Source: Allodiplogaster sudhausi | Lineage: Eukaryota; Nematoda; Chromadorea; Rhabditida; Diplogasteridae | Direction: 5' to 3' | Length of the DNA: 64,000 nt | Assembly: GCA_945643635.1 (NCBI GenBank) | Contig: CALZFC010000004.1 | Coordinates: forward strand, 1,884,501-1,948,500 | Shown: in pieces, positions 23,710 to 34,759 of the stretch | Numbering within the stretch: position 1 is the first letter of the stretch | How the letters are laid out: each line of letters begins with the position of its first letter | The notes under the pieces: model-generated | Database searches by the model: none | What the model saw: only the letters and a program-made list of their open reading frames with translations | What the model was told of the DNA's origin: nothing | Made by a program: the position numbers and the translations under genes

Positions 23710-23963
23710 GCCACGCTCCGTTAGACAGAGAGAGACATCTGCCGTCTCTTCTCTCTATAACTCCAAACCTTTCCATTTAAATGTCGCTGATAAACTCCAT
23801 TCGAATAATTTCATTATGTGTATAAGGGGACAGCGGAAGACGAATTCAATGATACAAAGAGCTCTGTTTATTATTTATTTTCTTTCCATCTTCCGCTAAT
23901 TCTCATCCTCATTTCTTAATTTATAAAACAAACTCTCTCGCTTTTATTCTCTCACTCTCTTTA

Positions 23964-23994
<31 letters not shown>

Positions 23995-24085
23995 TTCTGT
24001 ATATCTCTCTCTTTAGCCCTCTCTCTCTTTATCTCTCCATTTATCTCTCTCTTTTCTTTATCTTTCTCTTTATCTCGCTTAACTG
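23710..24085 (+). repeat. Cellulase flank plus CT tract
   Basis: Shared with 33699-34052: GCCACGCTCCGTTAGACAG, a GTATAAGG block and a long CT-rich stretch (23935-24070). No gene seen. Confidence 0.8.
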
Positions 24086-24089
24086 GTAG

Positions 24090-25130
24090 CAAATGAATTT
24101 TTTTATTTACTAAGGACTACGCCATCATAAGATCGCTTTGCGAATGAGACCTCCTATCTTACAATTTGCTAGAAATGCAGAAGTAAATCCACCGACAGGG
24201 AATTAATTTCTTTCTTAGTATTATCCTCAACCCGCCTGCCCATCATGCACTCAATTCACTTCTCTATATTTGGCATCATCTTCTCAACAATGAAGTCGTC
24301 CGGAAGTAGAAATTATTAATTTATTTATTCATTAACTAATTATTTCATTCCTCCCAAGATGACGAAAATTTTTTCCAATACACTCCGGTTCGTGCGCGTC
24401 GTGGTAGACGGTGTTAATTTAATTGTTTTTATTGATATTGAAATTATTTCTCGTACTTTCTTAATCTTTCTTTCATGGATCATCGGTGGATAAGGAAATG
24501 TCTATCATCCTTTTTTGAAGAAAAAATAGCATGACCATTTGAAAAATAGCTCCTTTCATATTGAATAATGAATGCATTTCATTTACAAGAGGGAAAATAA
24601 TCCCCATCGTTCAGCTATTTGGATCTTCGCTTTTAGCCAGAATTATGGGAGTAAAACCACCGGTGTCACGATTTACCAACTCCGGATGAACAATTCTTGA
24701 ATTTCGTGTAACGATTATAACAATAAACTATAAAAAATGTTTAATCTTAAAATATCTGTCCTCCTCTTTTTATAATAAGAAAAAAAAATATTTTATAACT
24801 TTGCATTTTTTAGCAATTCATGCGAGCGAGATCTTTTCGTATATAAATTTATCCAAGTCGAAATGAGTTGGATAAAGAAAATCTTTTAATGCTTTTGCGA
24901 AGAAAAAGAATGACTATTTGCGAGAGTAATCCTTTTAAATGGACCATACAATTTTAATTTACTATTAAAAGTAACGGCGGGGGTTTAATCGCAATGTAAA
25001 TGAGTTTATTTTCCCAGTTATGATCGCTCCCAATCTCACTCTGATGCACTCTCGATCTTGCTCTCGAAAAATACAACTATGGATTTTGTCGGTCAAAATA
25101 CGAAAAAAGTTAATATGTCATTTAAAGAAA
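24090..25130 (+). repeat. Long dispersed repeat, copy B
   Basis: Same ordered blocks as 5430-6560 and 34760-35820. The last ~350 bases (from GCGAGCGAGATC) are almost identical to the copy at 34760-35820. Confidence 0.8.
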
Positions 25131-25169
25131 AGCCTACAAGAATATGACGCTTATCACTCAGGTGCAGTC

Positions 25170-25300
25170 AAAGTTTTTGGGCCCGGTTCGGGCCCAAAAT
25201 AACAAGGCCCGGAAATTTCCGGCCGGGCCGAGCCGAGACTTACATTAGGGCCCGAAGGGTCTGGGCGGGCCAAAAATTTTGGGCCCATTCCCACTGCTGA
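25170..25300 (+). mobile_element. Truncated GGCC-rich hAT-like MITE
   Basis: Matches the right half of the element at 7043-7449 (AAGGCCCGGAAATTTCCGGC, and the end GGGCCCATTCCCACTGCTG). The left end is missing. Confidence 0.7.
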
Positions 25301-25379
25301 CGGTGGTATTAATACGTTCGGATAGCACAAATGTGCTAAATTCTTTTTCCCATGATACCTACGCGGTCATCCTAGATAA

Positions 25380-25545
25380 TAAGAAGAAGAAAAATAAAAA
25401 TAATAAGAAAAATAATAAGAAGGAGAAAGAGAAAGAAAAGAAGCGAGGAGAAAGGAATAAGGGAAGGAGAGATAGAAAGAGGAAGTAAGAGAGAGAGAGG
25501 AAGAGAGAGAGAGAGAAAGAGTTAGAGAATAAGAGAGAGACAGGC
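25380..25545 (+). repeat. AAG/GA-rich simple repeat
   Basis: Purine-rich run of AAGAAG, AATAATAAG and GAGAGA. The Lys/Arg-rich frames through it are artefacts. Confidence 0.8.
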
Positions 25546-25794
25546 CATAGGATACATTTGAAGGAGCAACTAGCGGCTCTTTCCTCGTCATGACTGTACC
25601 CGTTAAAGACGCCGAATAAAATAATGTCAAAATAAACTATTTAAATTCAATAGCTCGCAAGAATGAGTGAAACAGGTGGTTCAGCGACGTTCGAGACAGT
25701 GAAAAGCGAGCAGGCTAATAAATAGTTAGTTCTTGAATTTCCTTAGGTCCGAACATAAGGTAAAAGTAAAAAATTAACTGTTTAACGTACTGCG

Positions 25795-26126
25795 ATGTCT
25801 GGGTGGACATGGTGGCTGCCATTTGTCATTCACGTGGACATGATGTGCCGCTGTGGTAAACACGGGCATGGTAGGGAGAGGCATGCCACGGTTGCCTTTT
25901 CCCTCCCTATTCGACTCCATATAAAATGTATTACAACAAGGAATTTTGCTCGATGGGAAGGAAAAGACCCCCGTGGGGAGCGGAGCCTACATGGATGGAT
26001 GGTGGGTTCCCGGTGAGAGCACTGCCAAACACTGGAGAGCCAGGGCGGCCGCCCGTTAGGAGGTCGGCCTGCCTCTCCCTGTCATGCCCGTGTTTACCAC
26101 AGCAGCCACCATGTCCACCCGGACAT
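25795..26126 (+). mobile_element. MITE-like inverted repeat element
   Basis: Ends ATGTCTGGGTGGACATGG and, inverted, ATGTCCGGGTGGACATGG. The inverted similarity continues inward (GCTGTGGTAAACACGGGCAT in both arms), with a ~30-bp insertion in the left arm near 25820-25850. The core encodes nothing recognisable. Target duplication is not clear. Confidence 0.65.
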
Positions 26127-26197
26127 GGCAAATACCAATTCAGTAAAAAAAGTCTCTGTCCTTTTCTGCTTTTCTCAAATTCTCTTCCTCTCTCTCC

Positions 26198-26412
26198 TCT
26201 GGAAAGCTCTCGGTGCAAGGCACGCAGCCGGTGGGCGCGAATGGCCAACCCGTCCAACTCATCGGAATGTCGCTGTTCTGGTCCCAATGGATGGGACTGT
26301 ACTTCAACAGGGACACCGTCGACGCACTCGCCTGCCAGTGCGGCGCGAACGTGGTGCGTACGGTGATAGGAGTCGACCACGGCGGCTATCTCAGCAATAA
26401 GCGGGGAAAGAT
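26198..26412 (+). pseudogene. Cellulase exon-1 internal fragment
   Basis: Encodes GKLSVQGT through GGYLSNK of the GH5 domain (about residues 25-95) with several substitutions, e.g. a Cys for the usual Trp in the CQWGAN segment. There is no signal peptide and the match ends at AATAAGCGGGG. It overlaps the start of copy 3 by about 60 bases, so the two are not halves of one split gene. Confidence 0.9.
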
Positions 26413-26451
26413 TGTTTTAAATAATGAAACAATAGAATAATACTTCTCTTC

Positions 26452-26580
26452 AGTACCTCCACTCGATGCGCGGCCTCTTCTCCGCTGAGGAACACGAGGT
26501 GCTGGCCGAGCAGTGGATTCTCTTTGAGAAGGAGCATTGAAGGGGCTGCAGAGGCAGCTGCTGCTCAAGTGGCAAGAAAG
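26452..26580 (+). pseudogene. FEKEH exon module, copy 3
   Basis: After TCAG the sequence reads YLHSMRGLFSAEEHEVLAEQ and WILFEKEH then a stop where the 20056 copy has GGR. Best evidence that the module is an exon with a TTCAG acceptor. Lies 40 bases downstream of a cellulase fragment, as the 20056 copy lies upstream of the intact gene. Confidence 0.45.
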
Positions 26581-26584
26581 GAGG

Positions 26585-27540
26585 GGGGGGGGAGACTTAG
26601 AGAGAGAGGGAGAGAGAGGTCAAGAAAAGCAGAGAGAAATAGAGAACGATTCCGAGGATTCTGAGAAATGGAGAGGGCACCAACATATTGGGAGAGTGAG
26701 AGAGAGTACCATGGATCGAGGAATAAATTTCTCTTTTCTATCTCACAAATTGGTCAAGAGCTCAAAAATTTTTTCGTAATGATCGCCAAGCTAATTTCCG
26801 AAATGCTTTTATTTTTCCTTCTTAGTTTCTTTGCCAGAAAACTCGTCTCTTCCTAATTGTTTAATTTCTGCCTCTTTCTCTGTCTCTCTGCTAATATTTT
26901 GCAATTTTCTTACTACGAGTCTCGTAATAATATTAATAATCGAAGTAAATAATATTTTAAAACTTTTAGTTAAACAAAATAGCAAGTAAGAAAGAGATGC
27001 AGGTGGTTCTGCAACCTTTGCGACTGTGAAAAGCGAGGACACGAAAAAGTTTTTGATGAGTTCAGCGTTCGATGCCGTCAAATATGTTTAACAAAATACA
27101 TTTTTAGTTTGCCGCTAGCTCACTAACTCGATATCCTGCTCTCACAATACACAGCACTTCGAAACAGTGGCGGGCCATTAATTTGTTCTCACTATGGAAA
27201 AATTTTTTGAATCTTCCGCCTATTTTTTCAAATATCGAATATTTTCCCGCAAATTTCAAACCACAAAAATTGACGTGAAAACACAGCGGTAGCGGGTATC
27301 AAGATGGAAGATGCAGGTTGAAGAGGCTCCCTGGGGCTCTCCTCTCTACCTCTCTCTCTCTCTCTCTCTTTCACTCTTTCGTTCTCGATCCCTTGTTCTC
27401 TGTCCCTATCACGCTAGAATGTAGTGAAAATTCAGAGGCAGAAGAGACTGACCATTAGAGCAACTTTATCGCAGCTGCGCTTGCAAAAGGCAATACAAAG
27501 TTTAGTCTCTTTCTCTCTCTATTTTGGCTCGTAGGAATTT
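26585..27540. repeat. GA tract and dispersed modules
   Basis: GA-rich 26580-26650; a TGCAGGTGGTTCTGCAAC module at about 26997-27060; CT run 27350-27380; and a block near 27270-27340 (TTGACGTGAAAACACAGCGG) resembling 18910-18960. No gene seen. Confidence 0.55.
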
Positions 27541-27544
27541 ATCA

Positions 27545-27755
27545 GTGATATGTTATAAAAAGTGTAGTTACCATACCCGATAGGCCATTGTCGCGGCAGG
27601 AATTCGGCCAAGGCCGCTGACCAGAAGGTGCAATAAGACGCATGTTTCATAAGATGCCCTTACACTAGGAGGATTCGACTAATCAAAGAGAGCAGCGTCA
27701 TTATTAATTATATTTAGAACGCCATCGCTGAGAAGCACCTGTCATTAATTTTTTT
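27545..27755 (-). pseudogene. AEFLPRQWPIG exon module, inverted copy
   Basis: On the minus strand the block runs from GACAGGTGCTTCTCAGCGAT to a GGTATGGTAAC donor. One frame reads YCTFWSAALAEFLPRQWPIG. It is the best-preserved of three copies (see 11165 and 13485). Confidence 0.45.
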
Positions 27756-27895
27756 TAATTGGCAAAAAGAAATAATCGATCTCTCTTTTTTTCCTCATAA
27801 TTTCTATAGTGCTGCCTAAAATTAATGCTGTCGAGGGCAGCGAAAGCTGCCAGCCAGTATAGAAAAGGCATTGGAGGAGGGCAAAGAAGGAGAGA

Positions 27896-27940
27896 GTGAG
27901 AGAAAGCACCGGACAGAAGAGACGTAGGCCGCAGGGAGAA

Positions 27941-27980
<40 letters not shown>

Positions 27981-28115
27981 CAAGAGAGAGAAAGAGAGAG
28001 AAAGAGAGAGAAAGAGAGAGGGAGAGAGAGGGGAAGGAGAAAGCAAGACACAGTGAGAGATTCAGAAAGAGAGAGAGAGAGGAAGAGAGAGATTGAGAGA
28101 AAGAGACGGCCTCGG
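27896..28115 (+). repeat. GA microsatellite
   Basis: Long GAGAGA run with AAAGAGAG interruptions. Arg-Glu frames are artefacts. Confidence 0.9.
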
Positions 28116-29640
28116 GGGAAACCCGAACGCTAATTGTAAGCGAGGAAGTGAACCCGTGAGGAAATGCACACATATGTATGTACTTACATATAAGTGCAAG
28201 TGTGTGGTGCGGGTAAAACTAAGAGAATAACAAATAAAAGTTCATTAATGCATGCAGAAGTAAAATAAGAGCCCACATAAAAATGCATTAGTTCAGCAGC
28301 TTGTATTCATTCAAAATATTCATTCAAGACTACTATCATTACCAAATGTTAAAAATTTGTTGGACCGTTTCATTGAACAAGTAATCATCATTGTGCCTTT
28401 TTACGTTCTGTGATAAACACCGTGCATATTAAAGTAGTAGTCAAAAATAAAATGTTTATTACACCGCTCACAGCTTCCTACGATGCATATGTGCCAAACA
28501 ATTCTTACTATCCTAAAGAAATTTAAAAAAGGTTAACGTTTGACAACGGATCAAGACACTTCTACACATGAAGAGACTAAACATCGTTAACTAAAACGCA
28601 ACAGTTATACGTTTGAATTTGCGTTTCCATTGTAATCACGTCTCTCAAAATCACGTTCTCGGGCACTCAGGCAAAAAGAGATTGTTGCGCATAATATGAG
28701 AGTATTCCTAGCGTTCGCAAACCATCTGCCCGCTTTGAAGCAGAATAAAAAATACACATTTGCACTGGTCTTCGCAACTTGCGCGTCATATATATATTTA
28801 TCGACATTAAAATAAATTAATGTGACGACACGTTGAAATGCAAATTCAGTAGTTATTAAAAGTTCCTGCATTGTAATAGAGTAAAGATAAAATAAGACAG
28901 AAAATTTAGAAAAGAAGAAAGATAGTGAAATAAATTCTATTTTCATCTTTTATTGTTTTTTTTGCGTGCTTTCTTCGCCTTGTTCTCAATTGCATGTTAA
29001 TATGAGTGATCAGTGGACAAATACATTTCAGTAATTCTTTTTCGAAGAAAAGAACTTGCATTCAATGGTTTGCAAATGCTACCCATTCGTATGGGACAGA
29101 GAATACACTTTTAATTTGCCATTATTACTAAACGAAGAGCAGCTAGTAATCCTTGCCAAAAGGGAATCTACGACGTTAGCCATACATATGTATGTAATTA
29201 CTGACAAGGAGGCGTGGCAAACTCGATTTAAAAAAAGTCTGTATCCGGTTATCCGGTTGATTCAAGACATTTTTATGGATGGTCGAGGAATCCAGGATTC
29301 GACGGATTTGGACAATTCCACGTCTGCCGGAATCTGACAAAGTGGCCGCAAGCTCGATTGTCATGACCAATTCATGAATATTTGGTAATAATTTTCAATA
29401 AGACATAAAATGTCTCTTATCGATGGCCTTCTTCTCTATAGCAAATGTAGGCAAATTCATCAAGAATATCCAATATACTGCTTTTCTCTGCTTCGTACCT
29501 GCTCTCTATCCATCCCTCGCCTTCTTTCTATTTCTCTCTCTTTCCTTTTCTCTCTCTCACTTGCGCTTGTCGCTCGTTCCCATTTTAGAACGCCTTTTTT
29601 CAGCAGTTAATTTAATTGTTTTTATTGATAATTAAAATTA
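28116..29640. other. Spacer with dispersed-repeat pieces
   Basis: About 28690-28750 and 28985-29060 carry repeat landmarks (AGTATTCCTAGCGTTC, GAGTGATCAGTGG), and 29340-29400 carries AGCTCGATTGTCATGACCAA. The 93-codon ORF at 29056-29337 crosses into repeat sequence and is not supported. 28120-28600 shows nothing. A CT-rich block sits at 29500-29570. Confidence 0.5.
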
Positions 29641-30150
29641 TTTGCTCGTACATTCTTTCTCTTTCTTTCTCGCTCCTTATTGCAAGTTTAAATGAGTCAT
29701 CGGTGGATAAGGAAATGTCTATCATCTATTTTCGAAAAAAAAAGCATGACCATTTGAAAAATCGCTCCGTTCATATTGAATAATGAATGCATTTAAATTA
29801 CTATAGGAAGCATAAGGCCAAACATCGTTCAGCTATTTGGATCTTCGCTTTTAGCCAGAAATATGGATGTAAAACCACCGGTGTCACCATTTACAAACTC
29901 CTCATGAACAATTCTTGAATATCGTGTAAGGATTATAACACTATAAAAAAATGTTTTAATCTTAAAATATCTGTCCTCCTCTTTTTATAATAAGAAAAAA
30001 AAATATTTTATAACTTTGCATTTTTTTAGCAATTCATGCGAGCGAGATCTTTTCGTATATAAATTTATCCAAGTCGAAATGAGTTGGATAAAGAAAATCT
30101 TTTAATGCTTTTGCGAAGAAAAAGAATGACTATTTGCGAGAGCAATATAT
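29640..30150 (+). repeat. Long dispersed repeat, partial copy D
   Basis: Contains GAGTCATCGGTGGATAAGG through GACTATTTGCGAGAGCAAT, matching the middle of copies A-C. It is truncated at both ends relative to them. Confidence 0.75.
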
Positions 30151-30219
30151 TTAAACCAGCAGGTTCGCGCGCGCTTCACTGGCTGGTTGCTCGCCTGTGT
30201 CTCTTCCGTCCTGGGCTCT

Positions 30220-30236
30220 CTCTCACTCCCGCTTCC

Positions 30237-30267
<31 letters not shown>

Positions 30268-30370
30268 TCTCACTCTCTCTCCGATTCTGTGTCTCTTCCG
30301 TCCTGTGCTCTCTCTCTCCCTCTCGCCTCCTTCTCTCTCCTCGTGATACTCCTCGAACATCGCTTCTGCT
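30220..30370 (+). repeat. CT microsatellite
   Basis: CT runs around a repeated TGTCTCTTCCGTCCTG-GCTC phrase (30197 and 30290), a short tandem duplication. Confidence 0.75.
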
Positions 30371-30668
30371 CGTCCCTCCTCCAGCGTACTATTCAATTCA
30401 TACTCAAGTCGGTCGGAACAAGAAATTCATCGTGCTTCTCTTCTCGCCCTTCGTTGTCTGCCCGAAAATGCGATGATGGCCGATGTGGGTTTGGGTTTTT
30501 TGGCTTCTTTTTTAAATCCTCTTTATCATGCTAATATTTATTATTAAATATTAATTTTAAGAATTCACTCATTTTTTTAAAAATAAAATTCCGAAATCAT
30601 ACGTGTTTTGTTTTAAAGTCAACCTTGCAAGCTCTTGTGTCCCGCTTAAAGGCTTCGAAGTTCCTACA

Positions 30669-31963
30669 TATGACGCGATTTGCGAGAGAATCGTAAGGAA
30701 TCCAAAGAGCCGGGGACCCGGCAAAATTAGATTTTGCTCAAAAGCTCTTTATAGGTACTTTTTAACACGGCGAAACGATTGGAATGAGTCCGGGAGTCTG
30801 AAATCGCCATTTTGGCGAGCTGTGCGAGGTTTAAAATTCGAGAGCATGATAAAGTTTGCAGAGATGGTCGCACATTCGCGTTCGCTGTTTCGCACACAAT
30901 AGAGCAATATTCGTGAAAATTTTATCATAAATAGACAAGATATTGCTTTACAAAGATACTAAAGTAGAATTTGAAAATATTCACTTTTGTGGTCTCAGCG
31001 GCCTCTAGACTTTGTAGAGGCGCCATTCTCTTATATGGAAAAATATCACGGGTTTTCTATCTTAAATTGTAGAGCAAAAAATTATCTTTACAATGAGCTA
31101 TAGTATACCAGATATCGACGAGGTCTTTTATGTTTCCCAATCATAAAACTGTTGAAATCCGCGGGTTCAGCGTTTCATTGACCTATGCACCGGGCAAGGT
31201 AAGAAGAGAAGCATTGTCGGACCTTAGAAGGATGATTTAGTGTAGTGCGAACGAGTTGGAGTCGCAATGCAAACGTCCGGGGTTCGACGCCCCGGACGAG
31301 CGGGATGTTTTGCCCGGCAATTAACAAATTTGTTTTGCATTTAAATTTTATTTAAACAGTTGCATAAAAACCTACGTAAATTCCCTAGACTACCTTCATG
31401 CTGCCTATCGCTTGTGTTTCGCTTTCGGCGTTGGTAACGCCTAAACAAAGTGCATGCCGATGCACAGGCACTGAACCGCGCGTATTTCAACAGTTTTATG
31501 ACTGGGAAACATAAAAGACCTCGTCGATATCTGGCATACTATAGCTCATTGGGAAGACAATTTTTTGCTCTACAATTGAAGATAGAAAACCCGTGATATT
31601 TTTCCATATAAGAGAATGGCGCCTCTCCAAAATCTAGAGGCCGCTGAGACCAAAAAAGTGAATATTTTCAAATTCTACTTTAGTAGCTTTGTAGAGCAAT
31701 ATCTTGTCTATATATGACAAAATTTTCAAGAATATTGCTTTATTGTATGCAAAACAGCGAACGCGAATGTGCGACCATCTCTGCAAGTTTCATCGTACTC
31801 TCGAATTTTAAACCTCGCACAGCTCGCCAAAATGGCGATTTCAGACTCCCGGACCCATTCCATTCGTTTCGCCGTGTTAAAAAGTACCAATAAAGATCTT
31901 TTGAGCGAAATCTAATTTTGTCGGGTCCCCGGACATTTTGATACTCTCGCAAATCGCGTCATA
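30669..31963 (+). mobile_element. Palindromic element with ~500-bp arms
   Basis: Arms 30669-31182 and 31470-31963 are inverted repeats with high identity, tips TATGACGCGATTTGCGAGAG, and a loop of about 290 bases. No ORF crosses it. TA flanks both tips, but the target duplication is uncertain. The loop holds a tRNA-like hairpin (31216-31300). Tip and arm sequences do not match the TTAA element at 15001-16643. Confidence 0.8.
31216..31300 (+). other. tRNA-like segment in palindrome loop
   Basis: A perfect hairpin CGTCCGGGG/CCCCGGACG closes a TTCGACG loop (31274-31298), giving a B-box-like GGTTCGACGCC. Upstream TTGGAGTCGCAATGCAA resembles a decayed anticodon arm. The D-arm and acceptor stem do not form well. 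Likely a tRNA-derived relic, not a working tRNA. Confidence 0.4.
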
Positions 31964-32056
31964 TAGATAGCGGTGTATGTTCATATAAAATAGAATATGT
32001 AACTCAATTAATCAATTAATCAATGATAATACCCGCCTGTTCGTTGTCTCAGGCGT

Positions 32057-32135
32057 CTGCTACTCGATCTGCCCCAATGACCGCGGTATCAATTTCCACA
32101 TTTCGGCATGGAAGTCGATCGAAGGCACTGCCTGC
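32057..32135 (+). pseudogene. Exon-like fragment, sister of 281-345
   Basis: After TGTCTCAG the sequence reads CYSICPNDRGINFHISAWKS then IEGTACA. It is matched by 281-345. GC-rich codons, three Cys. Unknown protein, possibly secreted. Confidence 0.4.
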
Positions 32136-32147
32136 GCAATATATTAA

Positions 32148-32470
32148 GAGAGCCCCTTTGTAAGGGTCAAGGAGCGTCTGCCCCGGGGAATTTTTGTTTT
32201 CTTTTACTTTGAAAACTTTATGAGGGACACATCTAGTGTTCATAAAGAAATATATTTTATCAAAAAGTTTGAAAAAATTCTTTTCTCTTAGTTATAAGTA
32301 AAAATATTAAAAAATTTTGGAAGGCGATATCTATCGTTATACTTAATATTTCTCGAAAATTTTTTCACAGTTCGATTCCTTATTTAAAAATACACAACAA
32401 AAGTCCCAGATGACTGTTTTCCAAAAATTAAAATTTTTATAACTTTTGTACAATTTAATTTTTTGAAATA
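32148..32470 (+). mobile_element. Single-ended relic of the TTAA element
   Basis: Starts with GAGAGCCCCTTTGTAAGG after TTAA and follows the left arm of the element at 15001-16643 with many changes, ending near 32465. The other end is absent; truncated cellulase copy 3 begins right after it. Confidence 0.7.
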
Positions 32471-32481
32471 TGATGAGAGTG

Positions 32482-33698
32482 AGGCGCGAACGCGGTGCGT
32501 GCCGCGATGGGCATCGAGCAGGGCGGCTACCTCAGCAACAAGCAGGGCGAGCTGGCGAAGGTGCGCTCCGTCGTGAAGCGGCCATCGAGCGAGGCATCTA
32601 CGTGCTCATCGACTGGCACGACCACGAGGCACACAACCACAAGCAGGACGCGATTGACTTCTTCAAGCAAGTGGCCAACGACTACGGCAAGTACCCGCAC
32701 GTGCTCTACGAGACCTTCAACGAGCCTCTCCAGGTATATCTTTAAGGCGGTTTCTACAAGGCTTCAACAAACGCTTTAGGTGGACTGGAACGGCGTTCTG
32801 AAGCCCTACCACACCGACTTGCTAAAGGCGATTCGCTCCATCGACATTGACAACGTGGCCTTGCTGGGTACTCCATCATGGTCGGGAGCCTCGGGCATAA
32901 CCGATGCCAGCAACTCACCTTTGTCGGGTACGCACGGCGCATAGTCCACTCACGTCCTGTTGTAATTTAGGCCAGACCAACGTGGTGTACGTGCAGCACT
33001 TCTACTCGGGTTCGCACCGCGACTACGAGCGAAGTGCGTACTCGAGTGCCGCAGCGAAGATCCCCGTGTTCATTTCGGAGTACGGCATCTCCGAGGCTGA
33101 CGGCGGCTCCAACGGACAGATCTACACGGACGAGTCGAACAAATGGTACGCGCTGCTGGACCAAAACAAGGCCTCCTACTTGGCGTGGTCGATCGCCGAC
33201 AAAAACGAAGCCTCAGCGGCGCTCAAGCCTGGGACCCAACCCAAGCAGGTGGGCAACGACGCGCAGTTGTCGAATGCCGGCGTCTTCCTGAAGAACATGA
33301 TCAAGTCGAGGATGCTGTTCTCATGCGACGGCAGCGTTCCGTCTCCATCCCCAACATCTGCTCCGGCCCAGTCAACGCCACCATCGTCCGGTGCCAACGG
33401 ATTGTCTGTCCAGGTAAAGACAACCAACTCCTGGCCGGGCGGTGCTCCACTCGACATCGTCGTCACCAACAACGGCGCGTCGCTGATCTGCTCTGCGCAA
33501 TTGAAACTCCAGAAGGATGGCTCTACATCTATTGTCAGTTTGTGGGGACTGGAAAATGCCGGCAGCGACCTGTACAAGACGCCCGACCATGTGAAACTCG
33601 CGAGTGGCCAGGCCCACAGCGCAGGCGCGGTCATCAGTGGCTCGAAGATACCGTCCTTCAGCGTCGTCAGCACCATTCTATGTGGCAACGGGGCATAG
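32482..33698 (+). pseudogene. GH5-CBM2 endoglucanase copy 3, 5'-truncated
   Basis: Begins inside exon 1 (GANAVRAAMG, about residue 75 of the intact protein) directly after a transposon relic. Exon 1 remainder 32482-32733 has one base missing in the GTCGTGAAGCGGCC segment near 32575. From there WHDHEAH through FNEPLQ is in frame. Introns 32734-32779 and 32928-32970 are intact, as are exons 2 (32780-32927) and 3 (32971-33698), including Glu in FISEYG and the whole CBM2. An ATG at 32470 happens to open the downstream frame, so a product without signal peptide and early GH5 strands is conceivable but unlikely to be an enzyme. Confidence 0.9.
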
Positions 33699-34053
33699 GC
33701 CACGCTCCGTTAGACAGAGAGAGACATCTGCCGTCTCTTCTCTCTATAACTCCAAACCTTTCCATTTAAATGTCGCTGATAAACTCCATTCGAATAATTT
33801 CATTATGTGTATAAGGTTACAGCGGAAGACGAATTCAATGATACAAAGAGCTCTGTTTATTATTTATTTTCTTTCCATCTTCCGCTAATTCTCATCCTGT
33901 TCATTTATTTCTTAATTTATAAAACAAACTCTCTCGCTTTTATTCTCTCTCGCTCTCTTTATCTCTCTCTCTCTGTCTTTCTCTCTTTCTGTATATCTCT
34001 CTCTTTAGCCCTCTCTCTCTTTATCTCTCCATTTATCTCTCTCTTTTCTTTAT
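33699..34053 (+). repeat. Cellulase copy-3 flank and CT tract
   Basis: Matches 23710-24065. CT-rich from 33935. Ends in a CBM2 fragment. Confidence 0.8.
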
Positions 34054-34180
34054 CTACAAGACGCCCGACCATGTGAAACTCGCGAGTGGCCAGGCCCACA
34101 CCGCAGGCGCGGTCATCAGTGGCTCGCAGATCCCATTATTCAGCGTCGTCAGCACCATTCTATGTGGCAACGGGGCCTAG
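34054..34180 (+). pseudogene. Second CBM2 tail fragment
   Basis: Encodes YKTPDHVKLASGQAHTAGAV to the stop, starting directly out of a CT tract (CTTTATC|TACAAGACG). Differs from copy 3 at several sites (SQIPLFSVV), so it comes from another cellulase paralogue. Followed by its own flank (GCCCCCGCTCGATTGCC). Confidence 0.9.
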
Positions 34181-34759
34181 GCCCCCGCTCGATTGCCATT
34201 TGTATGTCGCTGATAAACTCCATTAAATTCATTGCATTGTGTGTATAAGGGGACAACGGAAGACGAACACGGGCACATACACATATGTAGGTGCGTCGGT
34301 AGGGAAGAGTCTATTTTATCAATCTTTCTCTCTTGGAGAAGGACGACACAAGACATCTCGCATATATTTATTCCACTTGTCAGCATGGAACTTGAACGGA
34401 AGCAGAAATTGTAATAAAAATAATCTAATGATTTGTTTGTTTTCTTTGAATAAAATGCGTATTATTCAGTTGCTTAATATTGCTTCTTTCAGAAGAAGAC
34501 GAAAAACATTTTGCACTGCTCACCGTAACATGCTTGAGGCATAAAAGATAGCGAATTTAATTCCACTGTTATTGATTGCTTTGTCGTAGATTGTTTCACC
34601 ATTTTTATGGGGCAGCAAATCAATTTGTAGCTTTAAATAATTTATCAATGTATAAAGAAAGTTCTTTAATCCTTTTTTCCTAGAAAATTGCATAATAAGT
34701 GACGACTATCTACAAAATCGATATACAAACTCATATGTACTTGATAGGAAATGCATTTT
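34181..34759. other. Cellulase flank-derived spacer
   Basis: Contains GTCGCTGATAAACTCCATT and GTGTATAAGGGGACAACGGA, shared with other cellulase 3' flanks. The 101-codon ORF at 34239-34544 lies within it and has no support. Confidence 0.55.

Noticed and set aside
27745..28173. Ser/Leu-rich minus-strand ORFs
   Set aside because: Low-complexity readings of a GA microsatellite; the same holds for the many Ser/Leu ORFs over CT tracts at 7467-7881, 8110-8386, 17236-17556 and 33807-34076.
29056..29337. 93-codon ORF
   Set aside because: Runs from a dispersed repeat into spacer and has no domain, signal peptide or second conserved copy.
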